Origin: Bacillus sp. FJAT-29937 | GTDB taxonomy: Bacteria > Bacillota > Bacilli > Bacillales > Cytobacillaceae | NCBI RefSeq assembly: GCF_001509555.1 | Contig: NZ_LMAS01000006.1 | Coordinates: forward strand, 264,878 to 328,877 | Length of the DNA: 64,000 bases | Direction: 5' to 3' | Shown: positions 53,008-61,551 of the stretch, piece after piece | Layout: each line of letters starts with the position of its first letter | How positions within the stretch are numbered: the stretch's first letter is position 1 | The notes under the pieces: generated by a model | Databases searched by the model: none | What the model was told of the DNA's origin: nothing | Seen by the model: only the letters and a program-made list of their open reading frames with translations | Program-made: the position numbers and the translations under genes

Positions 53008-54540
53008 ATGGCATCTACTGTCTACAGCTTTACCATCACTGGCATTCATGGCCATCTTGTCGAGGTGGAAACGGATACGCTGATTGGGCTGCCGTCCGTG
53101 TCCATTGTCGGATTGGGGGACAAAGCAGTAAAGGAAGCGAAAGAGCGATTAGAGGCAGCGATCAAAAACGCAGGATACCAATTCCCGCCGCAAAAAATTG
53201 TCTTCAATCTCGCGCCCTCAGATATGAAAAAAACAGGCACCCATTTTGACCTCGCAATGGCCATCGGGCTATTAATAAAATCGAACCAAATCATGCCGAA
53301 TTCCACAACCCAAACGGGACTCATCGGCGAACTTTCCCTTAACTCCTTCATCCGATCGGTTTCCGGCATCCTGCCTATGGTCATTAAAGCAAAAGAAATC
53401 GGCATAACTAGACTCATTATTCCAAAAGAAAATGTCCAAGAAGCCAAGCTTGTCAAAGGAGTGGATGTAATAGGGTGTGAAACGTTAAAAGGCGCAATTA
53501 ATATTATAGAAGGAAAACATCATCACGAAAAAAAATCAATTGAATTTCCCCCTCACCAGGAGAAGCCCGACTACTCCATTGACTTCAAAGACGTAAAAGG
53601 CCTTCACTCCTTAGTAGAATATATCAGTATTGCCGCTGCTGGAGGTCATAATTTCCTTATGATTGGCCCACCCGGCTGTGGGAAATCTATGATCGCCAAA
53701 CGTATTCCGACCATCCTCCCACAGATGACAGAAGAAGAGTCGCTTGAAGTGATGAAAATTTATAGTGTGGCCAATCTGCTAAAAGACAAAGGCAGTTTAC
53801 TTACCGAGCGCCCCTTTAGATCCCCACATCACAATGCCTCAACGAACTCCCTCATTGGCGGCGGAACATTCGCACTGCCGGGTGAAATTTCCCTTGCTCA
53901 TCACGGTGTATTATTTTTAGACGAAATGGATGAATTTGGTAAAAAGGCCCTTGACTCAATGAGGCAGCCGCTCGAGGACCATTCAGTTACCATTTCTAGA
54001 GTGTGGGGTTCCAACACATACCCTGCTCATTTTATGCTCGTTGGTGCAATGAACCCTTGTCCGTGCGGCTATTACGGACAGCCGAAATGCAGGTGCACCG
54101 ACTATGAAATTATGAAATATCGGCAAAAGCTCTCCGGGCCCATCATGGATCGAATGGATATTCAAAAATATGTGGGGGTGGTCGATTTTTTTAACAAAGA
54201 GGAAGAGGGGATTAGCTCCGCTGCCATTCGCAATCAGGTCGAACAAGCAAGGGCCATTCAGCAAGAGAGATACAAGGATTATCCAGAAATCAACTGCAAT
54301 GCCCAACTCACCCCATCGTTAATAAAGAAATTCTGTACTCTTGATAAGGAAAGCAATCACTTGCTCGAGCAAGCCTATCATCGTTTTCAATACAGCGGGC
54401 GGTCGCTGCACAAATTTATCAAAATTGCTCGGACGATAGCGGACTTAGAGGGAGCGGAACATATTCAAATTCAACATGTAAAGAAAAGTCTCTTGAGCCG
54501 GGATATTGAAAAGGATTCGGTATTGTTAAATGGAGGATAA
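53008..54540 (+). CDS. comM: YifB/ComM family Mg-chelatase-like AAA ATPase
   Basis: A 510-residue hexameric helicase-type ATPase. An N-terminal Lon-like S5 fold (1-170) precedes the AAA+ domain: Walker A GPPGCGKS (220-227), Walker B LFLDEMDEF, and a cysteine cluster (PCPCGYYGQPKCRC). ComM drives branch migration after uptake of DNA in natural transformation. I use ATG 53008 after AAGGAGAG. Two genes upstream of a DprA homologue, which supports a role in recombination. Confidence 0.88.
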   Translation: MASTVYSFTITGIHGHLVEVETDTLIGLPSVSIVGLGDKAVKEAKERLEAAIKNAGYQFPPQKIVFNLAPSDMKKTGTHFDLAMAIGLLIKSNQIMPNSTTQTGLIGELSLNSFIRSVSGILPMVIKAKEIGITRLIIPKENVQEAKLVKGVDVIGCETLKGAINIIEGKHHHEKKSIEFPPHQEKPDYSIDFKDVKGLHSLVEYISIAAAGGHNFLMIGPPGCGKSMIAKRIPTILPQMTEEESLEVMKIYSVANLLKDKGSLLTERPFRSPHHNASTNSLIGGGTFALPGEISLAHHGVLFLDEMDEFGKKALDSMRQPLEDHSVTISRVWGSNTYPAHFMLVGAMNPCPCGYYGQPKCRCTDYEIMKYRQKLSGPIMDRMDIQKYVGVVDFFNKEEEGISSAAIRNQVEQARAIQQERYKDYPEINCNAQLTPSLIKKFCTLDKESNHLLEQAYHRFQYSGRSLHKFIKIARTIADLEGAEHIQIQHVKKSLLSRDIEKDSVLLNGG

Positions 54541-54626
54541 TTGGCGTGAGAACAACGTGAATATTAAAGGAATACTTGGTATAATATATTCATCAATTCT
54601 GAATTACTGAAAGGATGAATCCCTGA

Positions 54627-54983
54627 ATGATGTATGATGTACAAATCAATGATAGAGGTCAAATTACAATTCCTAAAGAGCTGCGAGAAACGGTCAATTT
54701 TAACGCTAATGATAGATTGAAATTAAGCTTGGATACGGATGGGCGGATTGTGCTATTTAAATCTGACTTCTTTGATGATGTGGAGGACTTGATTCGAAGG
54801 GATCTTGAAAATAAGGGTCTTACACCTGAACAGATTGAAAAAAAACTACCCGAGCGGAAAAAAAGTCTTGGAAAAGCATTATTGAAAATGGCTAAGGAAG
54901 TAGATGAAGAGATTGAACGCGGAGAATATGTAACGCTCGATCAGCTCGATCAGTTAAATGAGGAGCTAGAGAGCGGGGATTGA
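54627..54983 (+). CDS. AbrB/MazE-type DNA-binding protein, orphan
   Basis: A 118-residue protein with an N-terminal swapped-hairpin domain (INDRGQITIPKELRETVNF) and a charged helical C-terminus. It resembles an antitoxin, but the next gene is dprA-like, not a toxin. It may be an orphan antitoxin or a local regulator. Confidence 0.75.
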   Translation: MMYDVQINDRGQITIPKELRETVNFNANDRLKLSLDTDGRIVLFKSDFFDDVEDLIRRDLENKGLTPEQIEKKLPERKKSLGKALLKMAKEVDEEIERGEYVTLDQLDQLNEELESGD

Positions 54984-55020
54984 GAAATGTATGAAATCAT
55001 CGTGATTGGAGGATACGATT

Positions 55021-56079
55021 ATGAAAATATATTGGATCTGGCTAACCACGCTAAAATATGTCGGGCCAGTTTTACAAAAGCAATTAATCGCTCATTTTCA
55101 AACGCCTAAAGCGGTTTATGATGCAGAGGAAGAGGAGCTTTCAAAGGTGCCTAAAATGAATAAGAAAGCCCTGAAATCTATCCTCTCAAATCGCTCTTTA
55201 AAAGAAGCGGAAAATATACTGAAGGCTGCAGATCGAAACGGAATTGAAATTCTTCAATTTGAGGACGACCTCTACCCCGATTTCGCAAAGGTGTACAAAG
55301 AATCCCCAATAGTCCTCTATTATAAAGGTGACCTCAGACCGGTCCAAACAACGGTGGGAGTTGTCGGTGCAAGAAGATGCACACCATATGGAAAGAAAGT
55401 AGCGGAGCGGTTAGGGGAAGAGCTTGCGGCACTAAGTATGCCAGTCATTAGCGGATTTGCAAAGGGGATCGATAGCTACGCCCAGGCAGCATGCGTCCGG
55501 AACGGAGGATACACAATGGCGTTCCTTGGATGCGGACCGGACATTTGCTACCCACCTGAACAAAGACCGCTCTACCACCAAATCCTTGAAAAAGGCGGCA
55601 CCTTTATCTCCCAATATCCTCCTGGAACACCGCCAAACCCCAAATACTTTCTCGCAAGAAACGCCCTCATTAGTGCTTGGTCCACTGAACTTGTAATCGT
55701 AGAGGCAGGCGAGCAAAGCGGCGCCCTTTGGACTGCTGACTTTGCTGCGAAAAATAACAAACCTGTATACGCCGTTCCTAATCAAATCCATATTCCCGAG
55801 GGAGTGGGAACAAATCTTTTAATATCCCGCGGAGTTCCGCCGTATTTAGGGATTCACAGTTTGCAAGTGACGAAAGCAAGAGTAAACAACAGTCATCAAG
55901 TTCCTCCAACTCCCATCAATGAAAACCCTATTTTGAAGCTTCTTGCTCAAAATACATACACCATTCAACAGCTATCCAACCAGCTAAACCTCAACGAAAC
56001 AGAAATTATGGATCAACTATTTGAATTAGAGCTCGATCAACAAATTATTATTCGGGGGAATGTTGTAAGTAAAATTTGA
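55021..56079 (+). CDS. DprA/Smf-family DNA-processing protein
   Basis: A 352-residue protein. An N-terminal helical part is followed by the Rossmann fold with GVVGAR (113-118), TPYG and SGFAKGIDSYAQ (144-155), and a C-terminal winged-helix-like part. DprA binds ssDNA and loads RecA. The canonical dprA of bacilli lies elsewhere (near topA), so this is probably a second copy; DprA-like proteins also occur in mobile and defence loci. Start ATG 55021 after TTGGAGGAT. Confidence 0.85.
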   Translation: MKIYWIWLTTLKYVGPVLQKQLIAHFQTPKAVYDAEEEELSKVPKMNKKALKSILSNRSLKEAENILKAADRNGIEILQFEDDLYPDFAKVYKESPIVLYYKGDLRPVQTTVGVVGARRCTPYGKKVAERLGEELAALSMPVISGFAKGIDSYAQAACVRNGGYTMAFLGCGPDICYPPEQRPLYHQILEKGGTFISQYPPGTPPNPKYFLARNALISAWSTELVIVEAGEQSGALWTADFAAKNNKPVYAVPNQIHIPEGVGTNLLISRGVPPYLGIHSLQVTKARVNNSHQVPPTPINENPILKLLAQNTYTIQQLSNQLNLNETEIMDQLFELELDQQIIIRGNVVSKI

Positions 56080-57071
56080 GGATTTGTGTACTCATCGACA
56101 ACCATACAAAATTGTATCGATTGTACATTATCGATAAAATAAAGAAAAGAAAGAAAACGTCGATTGCATATAATAATTATGACATCATCTTTCGCAGCAT
56201 GACTGAGCAATTCAAAGAGAAGGCTTTGGACTTCTTTGGTGTTCAAACTGCACCGATTATACTTGTACAACCAACCGATCTGCCGGCAATAAAAGTAAAC
56301 GACAGAAGAATGGATTTTATGTTTTTGCTGGCGGATGACACATATTTACATTTAGAATTTCAAACAACATTCAAAGAGGCTGACCTCGATCGATTCCTGC
56401 AATATGATGTTAGTGCCTACGAGCTGTTTAAAAAACAAATCCAAACTGTTGTCATTTACGGAGCGGACGTTGAGGAGGCTTTAGAAAATAAGAATTATGG
56501 CTCTGTAAAGTATGATACACAAGCAGTCTTTATGAAAGATTATGATGGAGACCAGATTATGCAAGACTTGTGGTCCAAAGTTGAAAGTGGCCAAGAATTA
56601 ACCGAAATGGATGAGCTGAATCTAATTTTTTCCCCGTTAATGAATAGTTCCGTAAGTCGTTCTGAGAGAGCGATAGAAACAGTAGAATTAGCTAAAAAGA
56701 TAAAAGATGAAGAAAAGCAAGTCCGATTAATGGCAACTATTATTGCTATATCAGACAAATTTATTGATAAGGAATATGTGGAAAAACTAATGGAGGTGTT
56801 AAGTATGGCAAGAGTGCTTCGAGAGTTTGAAAAAAGAGTGAAGTTGGAAAGTGGGATTGCAGGAAGTCAACATACAATCAAGGATTATTTAGATGCACGA
56901 TTTGGTATAGAAGCTAAACGATTACAAGATCAAGTTGATGAAATAGTGGATTTAGAATTGCTGAATAAATTAATTCACGATTTATTCCGTGCTGAAAATC
57001 GCAAGGAAATGGAATGGCTTATTGAAGCAGCAAATGAAAAACAAAAACAAATAAATAAAAAGGTCGAATAA
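56076..57071 (+). CDS. Rpn-family PD-(D/E)XK nuclease
   Basis: A 331-residue frame. YDIIFRSMTEQFKEKALDFFG, DRRMDFMFLL and LHLEFQ give the PD-(D/E)XK site of the Rpn/YhgA recombination-promoting nuclease family (transposase-like). The C-terminal ~120 residues form a helical domain. The true start is unclear: TTG 56076 overlaps the dprA stop and lacks a close ribosome site; TTG 56112 or 56121 are alternatives. Such genes spread and decay readily; a fragment of a paralogue follows at 57425. Confidence 0.78.
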   Translation: MRICVLIDNHTKLYRLYIIDKIKKRKKTSIAYNNYDIIFRSMTEQFKEKALDFFGVQTAPIILVQPTDLPAIKVNDRRMDFMFLLADDTYLHLEFQTTFKEADLDRFLQYDVSAYELFKKQIQTVVIYGADVEEALENKNYGSVKYDTQAVFMKDYDGDQIMQDLWSKVESGQELTEMDELNLIFSPLMNSSVSRSERAIETVELAKKIKDEEKQVRLMATIIAISDKFIDKEYVEKLMEVLSMARVLREFEKRVKLESGIAGSQHTIKDYLDARFGIEAKRLQDQVDEIVDLELLNKLIHDLFRAENRKEMEWLIEAANEKQKQINKKVE

Positions 57072-57140
57072 CCTATTTTGTTTGGGTAAAGTTTACTAAT
57101 AACGTGGATGAATCAGGGGAAATTAAGGAGGTGAGATGTA

Positions 57141-57437
57141 GTGGATTTTAAACAGGAAATTGAATTCTATGGTGATGATCTTAAAAATTTTGAGATTAGT
57201 CCATTTGAAATGATTGAGACATTCCATAGAAGGTCGATGTTGCATCAGCATTTTGAAAATCTGACTGCAGATGAAAAGGCGTTAATTAGAGAACATGATC
57301 TGTATCTTTTGAAAATAGCCCAACCGGTATATGAGCATTTGAAAAAAGTTTATGACTTCCAAAGTGACAAACCCGTTCAGGAATGGTGGTGGCATATAGA
57401 CAAGGTCATGAATGCGAAAAATGAATGGAGGCGTTAA
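57141..57437 (+). CDS. Hypothetical protein
   Basis: A 98-residue protein, acidic N-terminal part, with a Trp-rich motif VQEWWWHIDKV near the end. GTG start with a strong GGAGGTGAG. Not recognised. Lies between the Rpn gene and a fragment of a second Rpn gene, with which it overlaps. Confidence 0.55.
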   Translation: MDFKQEIEFYGDDLKNFEISPFEMIETFHRRSMLHQHFENLTADEKALIREHDLYLLKIAQPVYEHLKKVYDFQSDKPVQEWWWHIDKVMNAKNEWRR

Positions 57438-57691
57438 GTGTGATGAGAGTGCTTCAGGAGGTTGAAAGAAGGGTAAGGGTGGATGTGAATCGCCGTAGTA
57501 TTAAGAGTTATTTGGATGCTCGTTTTGGTTTAGAATCAAAGCCATTACAAGATAGAGCAGAAACGATTATGGAATTGGACCTATTAGAAGATCTCCTACG
57601 TAATCTTTATAGAACGGATAATCATAAAGTAGCGGAAGAATTAGTTGAAGCAGCTATAGATGAGCAACAACAAATAACGAATATGGAATAA
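57425..57691 (+). pseudogene. C-terminal fragment of an Rpn-family nuclease
   Basis: Up to 88 residues (ALSVMRVLQEVERRVRVDVN ... SYLDARFGLESKPLQD...) align with the last ~95 residues of the gene at 56076 (VLSMARVLREFEKRV ... DYLDARFGIEAKRLQD). The nuclease domain is missing. It is a remnant of a second copy, though a short protein could still be made. Confidence 0.75.
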
Positions 57692-57733
57692 CTTCTTACG
57701 GATAACCCATCACAAAAATGGGTGTTTTCCTTA

Positions 57734-57860
57734 GTTGGCTGACAAACTGCATGAATTGGCTGACAAACTACCTAAATTGGCTGATAAACCATCAGATTTG
57801 GCTGACAAACACCTAAATTTGGCTGACAAATTACATGAAGGCTGCTAAACTGCGAAAATT
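57734..57860. repeat. TGGCTGACAAA array E (5 units)
   Basis: TTGGCTGACAAACTGCATGAA and four related 21-bp units, in the left duplication copy. The nearest terminator-like hairpin (ACCCAT / ATGGGT, 57705-57723) precedes it. Confidence 0.9.
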
Positions 57861-57984
57861 GGACCGGAATTAGCGGGCAAACCTTCATAAATTTGCTAAC
57901 AAACTACATAAAGTCACCATACTACCACCAAAACTCACCCAAACACACTCAAAAAGGGTAATATGAACTAAAATGCCAAGAAAG

Positions 57985-58110
57985 GAACCCCCTCAAAAGC
58001 ACCCACACCCGTAAAAGTAAAACTAGATCCCATCCCTATCAATCTACAACACGAAATCTGACGCCAGCATGAACTTTATTGGCAAAAACAAACGAAAACA
58101 AGCCCCTGCC
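57985..58110 (+). pseudogene. Truncated NUDIX gene 5' fragment
   Basis: AAAGCACCCACACCCGTAAAAG and the following ~120 bp match the first ~45 codons of the NUDIX gene at 59150. The start codon region (about 20 bases) is deleted, and a TGA appears at the point matching codon ~27 (GAAATCTGA for GAAATCAAA). It cannot be expressed. Confidence 0.8.
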
Positions 58111-58120
58111 TATAGTTCAA

Positions 58121-58149
58121 TGTACATTTTTTAATAAAATGTGTATACT
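58121..58149 (+). promoter_or_regulatory. mazEF promoter and likely operator
   Basis: TGTACA (58121-58126), 17 bp, TATACT (58144-58149). The spacer is an inverted repeat, TACATTTT / AAAATGTGTA, a likely site for autorepression by the MazE-type antitoxin. Confidence 0.65.
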
Positions 58150-58180
58150 ATGTAGAAACAATTGAAGGAGGAATCACAAC

Positions 58181-58408
58181 ATGCAAGTTCAAAAATGGGG
58201 AAACAGCTTAGCAATTAGATTACCAAAAGCTTTATGTCAAGCTGTTTCAATCGAAGAAGGAAATGAATTAGATTTTAGTATTGAAAAAAATGCAATTGTG
58301 ATTAGGCCTAAGACGAAATCTTTAGAAGCAATGTTAGAAAATGTTACACCTGACATGTATCATAAAGAAACTTTAAATGATGGTGCGGCAGGGAACGAGG
58401 AATGGTAA
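58181..58408 (+). CDS. mazE: MazE-type antitoxin
   Basis: A 75-residue AbrB-fold protein: VQKWGNSLAIRLPKALC is the MazE/PemI DNA-binding motif, followed by an acidic tail that would cap the toxin. AAGGAGGAATC ribosome site. Overlaps mazF by seven bases. It is a different type from the essential ndoAI/ndoA pair near alr in bacilli. Confidence 0.9.
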   Translation: MQVQKWGNSLAIRLPKALCQAVSIEEGNELDFSIEKNAIVIRPKTKSLEAMLENVTPDMYHKETLNDGAAGNEEW

Positions 58409-58737
58409 TACCGTATATTCCCAAAAGGGGCGACATTGTGTGGTTGTCGTTTAATCCGCAAGCTGGTCATGAACAAGCGGGTAGACGGCCGGCTCTTGTC
58501 ATTTCTCCAAAAATATATAATGAAAAAACAGGACTTTCGCTATGTGTTCCGGTTACTTCAAAAGTAAAAGGCCTGCCGTTTGAGGTAGAATTACCTTTAG
58601 GGTTACCAATTGGTGGAGTAGCTTTATCAGATCACGTAAAAAACTTAGATTGGAAAGAAAGAAATGCAGAGTTTATCTGTAGTGTAAATGAAGATATAAC
58701 AGTAAATGTAATTGAGAAATTGAGGAAATTACTATAG
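58402..58737 (+). CDS. mazF: MazF/PemK-type endoribonuclease toxin
   Basis: A 111-residue toxin. PKRGDIVWLSFNPQAGHEQAGRRPALVISP is the conserved N-terminus with the catalytic Arg; PVTSKVKGLPFEVELP and SDHVKNLDW follow as in ChpB/MazF. It cuts mRNA at short motifs when free of antitoxin. Confidence 0.92.
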   Translation: MVIPYIPKRGDIVWLSFNPQAGHEQAGRRPALVISPKIYNEKTGLSLCVPVTSKVKGLPFEVELPLGLPIGGVALSDHVKNLDWKERNAEFICSVNEDITVNVIEKLRKLL

Positions 58738-58762
58738 AAAAAAGTACCCGTTTCAGTGTATG

Positions 58763-58793
58763 GCCCTGTAGAGATGTTTCTATAGGGCTTTTA
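58763..58793 (+). terminator. Terminator after mazF
   Basis: GCCCTGTAGA / TCTATAGGGC stem, 6-base loop, TTTTA. Confidence 0.8.
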
Positions 58794-58833
58794 TTCACAA
58801 AAACCCCAATTTTATTATTAGGAGGTAACAGCT

Positions 58834-59284
58834 AACAAATAACGACTATGGAATAACTTCTTATGGATGATCCATCTCAAAAAGTTAATGTTTTCCTTAG
58901 TTGGCTGACAACCTGCATGAATTGGCTGACAAACTACCTAAATTGGCTGACAAACCATCAGATTTGGCTGACAAACACCTAAATTTGGCTGACAAATTTC
59001 ACGAAGGCTACTAAACTACTAAAATTGGACCGGAATTAGCGGGCAAACCCTCATAATTTTGCTAACTAACTACAAAAATACACCAAAATTCACCCAACCA
59101 CACTCCAAAAGAGTAATATGAAGTAAAATGCCAAGAAAGGACCACCCTCATGAACCCAATTATCATTGAAAAGGCACCCGCAACCGTAAAAGTCATACTA
59201 GATCCTATCCCTATCAACCTGCCACACGAAATCAAAAAGCAACACGAACTTTACTGGAAACAACAAACAAAAACCAACCCCTCC
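58834..59284. repeat. Right copy of the ~440-bp direct duplication
   Basis: AACAAATAACGACTATGG to AACCCCTCC, matching 57669-58110. It includes array F and the intact 5' end of the NUDIX gene. Its left end carries only the last few codons of the Rpn fragment. Confidence 0.85.
58900..59015. repeat. TGGCTGACAAA array F (5 units)
   Basis: Same five units as array E, in the right duplication copy, just before the NUDIX gene. Confidence 0.9.
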
Positions 59285-59899
59285 TTACGCAACGGGGAAG
59301 TCTTCACGATAACAAACATCAACCAAACACACGAGGAGCTCATCGTAACGGTTGCTAAAACCGACTACAAACATTATCTCTACACACTTCACCACGAAAA
59401 CTCCCAAATGCCATGCCAAGTCATTTACACATGCGCCGCGGTCATAACAAGCGACAAGAAAATGGCCATTGGCCGAATGAATCGGACAACCTCTACACCC
59501 GGCTGCCTACAATTTACAGGAGGAGGACTGGATGAATCGGACCTGGAACATACTATTTTCAACCTAGAAAAAAACATCAGCAAAGAAATCCAAGAAGAGC
59601 TCGGATTAGACATTCACTCCCCAGCCACTCGCTCTTTTATCCCTAAATTCATAAAGCGTAAAGGTACACATAATTTTTGGGCAATTATCTATGAACTATC
59701 TGTTGCGCACACAGCCGAAGAGGTTCATGCCCGATTCCTTGCCCATAATCATCATTTAATAGAAAGGGGGCAGCAGCCGGAGTTTGATGATCTTCTATTT
59801 GTCTCTATTGAAAAATCAGCTGTAGAAGCTTTTATCCAAAATGAGCCATCCCCGATGGTTGATTACTTGGCTCCGATTCTTGAAAAATATACTGAATAA
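59150..59899 (+). CDS. NUDIX hydrolase
   Basis: A 249-residue protein. The NUDIX box is present in slightly stretched form: FTGGGLDESD ... NISKEIQEELGL (about residues 122-153), with the EIQEELG core giving the metal-binding glutamates. N-terminal ~85 residues are a separate region. Substrate unknown (a nucleoside diphosphate-linked compound). Its first ~45 codons lie in the duplicated block. Confidence 0.8.
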   Translation: MNPIIIEKAPATVKVILDPIPINLPHEIKKQHELYWKQQTKTNPSLRNGEVFTITNINQTHEELIVTVAKTDYKHYLYTLHHENSQMPCQVIYTCAAVITSDKKMAIGRMNRTTSTPGCLQFTGGGLDESDLEHTIFNLEKNISKEIQEELGLDIHSPATRSFIPKFIKRKGTHNFWAIIYELSVAHTAEEVHARFLAHNHHLIERGQQPEFDDLLFVSIEKSAVEAFIQNEPSPMVDYLAPILEKYTE

Positions 59900-59955
59900 A
59901 GCAAGTATAGACGGGCTTCTGTTAACAAGAATGTTTCACAGTTTGGTTATGAAAT

Positions 59956-59999
59956 AAAAAATGAGTCAATCATTGCGATAATGATCGACTCATTTTTTG
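59956..59999. terminator. Bidirectional terminator, NUDIX / three-gene cassette
   Basis: AAAATGAGTC-ATCATT / AATGAT-GACTCATTTT type stem with loop GCGA; A-run left and T-run right. Confidence 0.88.
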
Positions 60000-60041
60000 T
60001 ATCTTTATAGAATAAAAAACTATTAATCTATTAAAGGTTTG

Positions 60042-60809
60042 TTATAAATGATCCCCAATATGTCCAATTAATAACCTTTCTCCATTTTTAACTTGAGGAT
60101 GCCCCCAGTTAAAGTAGATACGTTCTCCTGAATGCTTACTAAATAGTTTTGTATGGGGAGCACATACGATTTTTATGTTTCCTCCTTGGTCGCTTGGGAA
60201 TTCAAAACATAGGTTTGCTTTTTCATACGCTGGGTCGCCTTGAGCTGAACAGTTAATATTCCCGACAACGCTTAAATGCTGTAAAACGACTGTTTCATTT
60301 TGGGCTTGATATTCTTGAAAAAGACGTAGTCCATGATCATTTAGTGCCGTTAAATGTAAAATCAGTTCATTAAGATAATCCCTAAAAGGTTTAAACCTTT
60401 TGATGGTCTGCTGAACACGGTCATTGATAAAAAGCTGCGGAAAGCAATCCTCGCATTTTCTTAAAAACACAGAAATGTTATCAGCAAAGTGCAAATAAAA
60501 ACGACGTGCATATAAACAATCCCACTTGTTTTGTATGACTAAACAATCCTCCAAATTTGGAGCGGTCCAATGATAAAATGTAATTAAAGCAATGTGGGGT
60601 TGATAATTCTGATTTTGCAGTTGACCAATAGAATCTTGAATTGCGGCTTTTTCTACTTCTGCTATTTTTTTAAACTTCATCTGTATGATTCTTTTTTCAT
60701 CGCGCATATCGCCGCCGCTATATAGCCACTCAGCTAATGATTGACCTTCATAAAAGATCTGATCAAATAGATCAATTGAATAGGAGGTAGATTCATTATC
60801 AGTAAGCAC
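60042..60809 (-). CDS. Third gene of DUF262-ATPase cassette, unknown
   Basis: A 255-residue protein I do not recognise. It is mostly helical, with no signal or membrane segment, and has a His/Asn-rich C-terminal region (INCSAQGDPAYEKANLCFEF, FNWGHPQVKNGERLLIGH). GTG start overlaps the ATPase gene by 11 bases, implying coupling. By context it is the third component of one system. Confidence 0.7.
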   Translation of the reverse strand: MLTDNESTSYSIDLFDQIFYEGQSLAEWLYSGGDMRDEKRIIQMKFKKIAEVEKAAIQDSIGQLQNQNYQPHIALITFYHWTAPNLEDCLVIQNKWDCLYARRFYLHFADNISVFLRKCEDCFPQLFINDRVQQTIKRFKPFRDYLNELILHLTALNDHGLRLFQEYQAQNETVVLQHLSVVGNINCSAQGDPAYEKANLCFEFPSDQGGNIKIVCAPHTKLFSKHSGERIYFNWGHPQVKNGERLLIGHIGDHL

Positions 60810-61551
60810 CGGAAGTGATGATTGGCAAGGCGTAAGTAATACCGAATCCTGTTGAGGTAGGTGAAATGAATTCTCCTAGATGAGAATTACTATACTTGAT
60901 TGTAACCATGTCAACATCAGGTTGTGGTTTCACTTGTAGTCGGAAGTCAGGTATCAATAATTGCATCCAAGCTTCAACTTGCGTAGAAAATCTAGGAAGG
61001 GCGGATTGCGCTGAAAGAGATGGATGAACGTTTAGTGATAGTTGGTCAGCTCGTTCAATGGCATGATTAACGAACTCTCCTTGAAATCCAGTAGTTATCA
61101 CACTAGTAGGATTGAAATGCAAACTTTTCCTTGGACCTAACCTTTCTGCATGAAGGTAATGAAGATTAATATCTTGGAAACTAAGGTCTCCAGATGATTC
61201 CGAGGGGTTAATTTGCAAACTGTATGGATGCTTTAGTGGGTCAACGTCATACGTGTATTGCAAGTGGTGTGCCTCTAATCCAAGCATAATTCCGATTTGA
61301 TTATTTTCATGCATAAAAGAAAGGACATGATCTGCTCGTCCTAATGATAAATGGTAATTACCGTTTAATTCAACTTCCCAGCGTTTAAAACGGTGAATAT
61401 TTTCAAACGTATTTTTTGCTAGCAGAATGGCTTGAATGACACTGGATTTACCTGCTCCATTTGCTCCGGTAAATAAGGTAATTGGAGCCAATTCCAAATG
61501 CGAATTTTTCATGCTTTTAAAATGAGTTAATGAAATTTTATCGAATATCAA
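60799..61551 (-). CDS. AAA ATPase, apparently truncated
   Basis: A 250-residue ABC-like/AAA_15-type ATPase. FKSMKNSHLELAPITLFTGANGAGKSSVIQ gives the Walker A (29-37). The C-terminal TGFGITYALPIITSG is the conserved stretch that in full-length relatives comes ~80-100 residues before the end. Here the frame stops right there, so the Walker B (usually with PEAHLHP) is missing. Either a deletion or a split design. TTG start overlapping the DUF262 gene by 14 bases, after GGGAGG. Confidence 0.8.
   Translation of the reverse strand: MIFDKISLTHFKSMKNSHLELAPITLFTGANGAGKSSVIQAILLAKNTFENIHRFKRWEVELNGNYHLSLGRADHVLSFMHENNQIGIMLGLEAHHLQYTYDVDPLKHPYSLQINPSESSGDLSFQDINLHYLHAERLGPRKSLHFNPTSVITTGFQGEFVNHAIERADQLSLNVHPSLSAQSALPRFSTQVEAWMQLLIPDFRLQVKPQPDVDMVTIKYSNSHLGEFISPTSTGFGITYALPIITSGAY

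Larger units (their letters stand above)
57669..58110. repeat. Left copy of a ~440-bp direct duplication
   Basis: From AACAAATAACGAATATGG to CAAGCCCCTGCC this matches 58834-59284 closely (short gaps only). It contains the 3' end of the Rpn fragment, TGGCTGACAAA array E, and a piece of the NUDIX gene. Between the two copies sits the MazEF module. Confidence 0.85.
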
